7,063 nt of DNA from Pseudomonadota bacterium (GTDB lineage: Bacteria > Pseudomonadota > Alphaproteobacteria > Rhodobacterales > Rhodobacteraceae): contig JAKAJW010000373.1 in the NCBI GenBank assembly GCA_021813645.1, positions 1-7,063 of the forward strand. The letters run 5' to 3'. Below, one piece after another: positions 4,914-7,063 of this stretch (positions are counted from its first letter, which is position 1; each line of letters opens with the position of its first letter). The notes under the pieces were generated by a model. The model worked only from the letters and a program-made list of their open reading frames with translations. It ran no database searches and was not told where the DNA came from. The position numbers and the translations under genes were made by a program.

Positions 4914-5498
4914 ATGCGACCAGGTCTTTGTGCCGTTCTACTCGCGTCGACCCTGGGGCAGATGACGCCGGCCGGGGCCGAAAGCTTGCGCGGCGCCGCC
5001 TCGACGGATCGGTTGAGCCTGTTCCGGTCGCAGCTCAAGTTGGTCGACGGCCGGCTGTCGTCCGAATACGCCTCGGCGACCCGCCCGAACGGCGGCCGCG
5101 ACGGCGGCCCGCTGCCGGCCTATCGCGGGGCCTATCGCGGCCCCTATCTGGCGCTCGCCAAGGCCAGCGCCCGGGCGCATGGCGTGCCGGAGGACCTGTT
5201 CCTGCGCCTGGTCCAGCAGGAAAGCGGCTGGAGCATGGCGGCGGTCTCGGTGAAAGGCGCGATCGGGCTGGCCCAGCTGATGCCCGAGACTGCGGCGCAG
5301 CTCGGCGTCGACATCCGCGACCCCAGGCAGAACCTCGACGGCGGCGCACGCTACCTGCGCATGATGTACGACCGCTACGGGTCGTGGCGGCTGGCGCTCG
5401 CGGCCTATAACGCCGGACCGGATGCGGTCGACAAGACCGGGGGCGTGCCGCCCTACCGCGAGACGCAGAACTACGTGGCGGCGATCTGGGGCGGCTGA
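4914..5498 (+). CDS. Secreted lytic transglycosylase (SLT domain)
   Basis: A 194-residue exported enzyme that cleaves the MurNAc-GlcNAc bond of peptidoglycan to leave 1,6-anhydro ends. Residues 1-22 are a signal peptide (MRPGLCAVLLAS..., cut after Ala-Gly-Ala); its single Cys is at position 6 and not in a lipobox, so a periplasmic rather than lipoprotein form is expected. A low-complexity Gly/Arg/Tyr linker follows to about 78. The SLT domain spans about 79-192: catalytic Glu103 in QQESGWS, then GAIGLAQLMP (115-124) and the closing AYNAGP (164-169). It is short for the family, with essentially only the catalytic domain. ATG 4914 is preferred because it is followed at once by the signal peptide and preceded by GAGAGG; upstream in-frame sequence is antisense to ssb. 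It converges on the ABC gene with 28 bases between stops. Confidence 0.92.
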   Translation: MRPGLCAVLLASTLGQMTPAGAESLRGAASTDRLSLFRSQLKLVDGRLSSEYASATRPNGGRDGGPLPAYRGAYRGPYLALAKASARAHGVPEDLFLRLVQQESGWSMAAVSVKGAIGLAQLMPETAAQLGVDIRDPRQNLDGGARYLRMMYDRYGSWRLALAAYNAGPDAVDKTGGVPPYRETQNYVAAIWGG

Positions 5499-5526
5499 GC
5501 GCGGCGCGCGGCGAGGCACGGCCGGA

Positions 5527-7063
5527 TCATTCGGCGGCGATCTTGATCACCGGCTCCATGCTGGCGAAGGCCTCCGGCGACAGGTGGCACTTGATCTGAT
5601 GGCCGGGGGCCAGGGTGACGATCGGCGGCATCTCCCGGTCGCATTTGTCGCCCGGCACCTGGGCCTTCCAGCGGCAGCGGGTCTGGAACGGGCAGCCCGG
5701 CGGCGGATCCATCGCCGAGGGAATGTCGCCCTCGAGCAGGATGCGCTTCTTCTGCACATGGGTATCGGCGATCGGCACGGCCGACAGCAGCGCCTCGGTA
5801 TAGGGATGGTAGGGCGGGGCGAAGACCTGATCGGTCGTGCCGATCTCCACCACATGGCCGAGATACATCACCATCACCCGGTCGGAGAGATAGCGGACCA
5901 CCGAGAGGTCGTGCGAGATGAACAGCAGCGTGGTGCGGTTGGTGCGCTGGATTTCCATCAAGAGGTCGGTGACCGCCGCCTGCACCGAGACGTCGAGCGC
6001 CGAGACCGGCTCGTCGGCCACCACGATCTTGGCGCCGCCGGCGAAGGCGCGGGCGATGCCGACGCGCTGTTTCTGGCCTCCGGAAAGCTGGCGCGGCATG
6101 CGCTCGGCGAAGGCGCGCGGCAACTTCACCAGGTCCAACAGCTCAAGCATCCGCGCCTGCCGTTCGGCATCCGATGCGCCCTGGCCGAAGACCTCGAGTG
6201 CGCGGAGGATCTGCCGGCCCACGGTCATCGAGGGGTTCAGCGTGTCGAACGGATTCTGGAACACCATCTGGACGGAGGAGACGGTCGCGGTGTTGCGGTC
6301 CTCGATCGGTGTGTCCTGGATGGCCTCGTCGAACAGCAGGATCTGGCCCGAGGTCGCCGTTTCCAGCCCCATCAGCACCTTGGCGAAGGTGGATTTGCCG
6401 CAACCCGACTCGCCCACGATCGCCAGCGTCTCGCCCTCATGCGCCGCGAAGCTGAGCGTCTCGTTGGCCTTGACCACCTTGGTCTCGCCGCCGCCGAACA
6501 GCGCATTGGCCGAGACCTCGTAGTATTTCTGCAAGTCCTCCACGCGCAGCACCGGCTCGCCGACCGGTGTCTTGGGAAAGGCGCGCGCGGCCTTGGGCGG
6601 GGCGGCCCAGTCGATCTCGGTGAATTTCAGGCAGCGGCTGTCATGCCGCAGACCGCCCTCGACCGGGGTCATCGGGATGTCGGCGGCGTCGCAGCGGCCG
6701 GGCTCGAAATAGTCGCAGCGCGGGCCGAAGTTGCAGCCCGGCGGGCGTTCGTGCGGCAGCGGGAAGTTGCCTGGGATGGCGATCAGCGGGCGGGCGTTCT
6801 TGTCGGCGCCGGGCAGCGGGATCGAGCGGAACAGCGCCTGGGTATAGGGGTGGCGCATGGCGTCGAACACCTCGGCCACCGCGCCGGTTTCCACCGCCTC
6901 GCCGGAATACATCACGCAGAGCCGGTCGCAGGTGTCGAGGATCAGCCCGAGGTTATGGCTGATGAACAGCATCGAAGTGCCGTATTTCTCGGCCAGGTCC
7001 TTCACCAGATCGACGATGCCGGCCTCGACGGTGACGTCGAGCGCGGTGGTCGGCTAGTCGAGG
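5527..7063 (-). CDS. Peptide/nickel-type ABC transporter, tandem ATP-binding protein (partial; in-frame TAG near the window edge)
   Basis: Fused double ATPase of the Dpp/Opp/Gsi type that would power import of di- or oligopeptides or similar solutes at the inner membrane. Numbering from the GTG at 7005, the visible part gives 492 residues. First domain: only its end is in view, with Pro-Thr-Thr-Ala-Leu-Asp-Val just upstream and the H-loop His17 (FISHNL). Second domain, complete: Walker A GESGCGKST (198-206), Q-loop Gln250, signature LSGGQ (307-311), Walker B VVADE with Glu332, His365. After each domain comes an oligopeptide-type extension with four cysteines: 91/97/105/125 and 438/444/455/473. 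Upstream of 7005 the frame continues as homologous protein but is interrupted by TAG at 7056-7054, exactly where the first Walker B Glu is expected. The gene is thus broken, or the base is wrong. The start lies outside the window; membrane and binding-protein genes are not visible. Confidence 0.85.
7054..7056 (-). other. In-frame amber codon at the Walker B glutamate of the first ATPase domain
   Basis: Minus-strand reading at the window end is Leu-Asp-TAG-Pro-Thr-Thr-Ala-Leu-Asp-Val-Thr-Val-Glu-Ala. ABC ATPases read L-D-E-P here, so TAG stands for GAG by one base change (plus-strand C to A at 7056). The paired motif of the second domain at 6007-6015 is identical over nine bases except for this position. 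Reinitiation at the GTG 7005 has no obvious ribosome site. Confidence 0.8.

Noticed and set aside
5499..5526. Terminator between the lytic transglycosylase and the ABC gene
   Set aside because: The 28-base gap is GC-rich but no stem of useful length with a T-tail was found.

Overview
The window is high-GC DNA with GC-rich third codon positions. Its gene types point to an alphaproteobacterium, most likely Rhodobacterales/Rhodobacteraceae: a FadL-type porin beginning GGIDRSGQGI, a FOXRED1-like FAD oxidoreductase, a glycine-rich SSB beside a small lytic transglycosylase, and a double-ATPase peptide ABC protein. This placement is inferred from protein style; no rRNA or other marker gene is present. 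I see no mobile element, CRISPR array, tRNA or rRNA.

Layout. From 1 to 1356, on the minus strand, a 10-helix EamA/DMT exporter-type protein is followed 97 bases later by the first 89 codons of a FadL-family outer-membrane protein that leaves the window. Between about 1357 and 2089 lies roughly 730 bases with no convincing gene. It does hold a perfect 12-bp hairpin and, close to the luxR stop, a 13-base palindrome. From 2090 to 2827 (minus) is a LuxR-family regulator with a degenerate acyl-homoserine-lactone pocket. It is divergent from a FAD-dependent oxidoreductase at 2975-4156 (plus), and the short shared upstream region contains an inverted repeat.

From 4241 to 4750 (minus) is ssb. It converges on the oxidoreductase, and two strong GC hairpins lie between the stops. 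Divergent from ssb is a secreted lytic transglycosylase (4914-5498, plus). This converges on a tandem-ATPase peptide ABC transporter protein that fills the rest of the window (5527-7063, minus).

How the genes relate. Most are housekeeping or transport genes in alternating orientations, so few share a transcript. The only likely co-directional pair is the DMT transporter and the FadL porin, and even there a promoter candidate sits in the gap. The LuxR regulator and the oxidoreductase are the one pair whose arrangement suggests direct regulation.

Most notable observation: in the peptide ABC protein, the codon for the catalytic Walker B glutamate of the first ATPase domain reads TAG (7054-7056). 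The same motif in the second domain reads GAG. This is either a real nonsense mutation separating the two ATPase domains or a base error near the end of the window. Apart from this and the non-canonical LuxR pocket, I found no clear evidence of an undescribed system.
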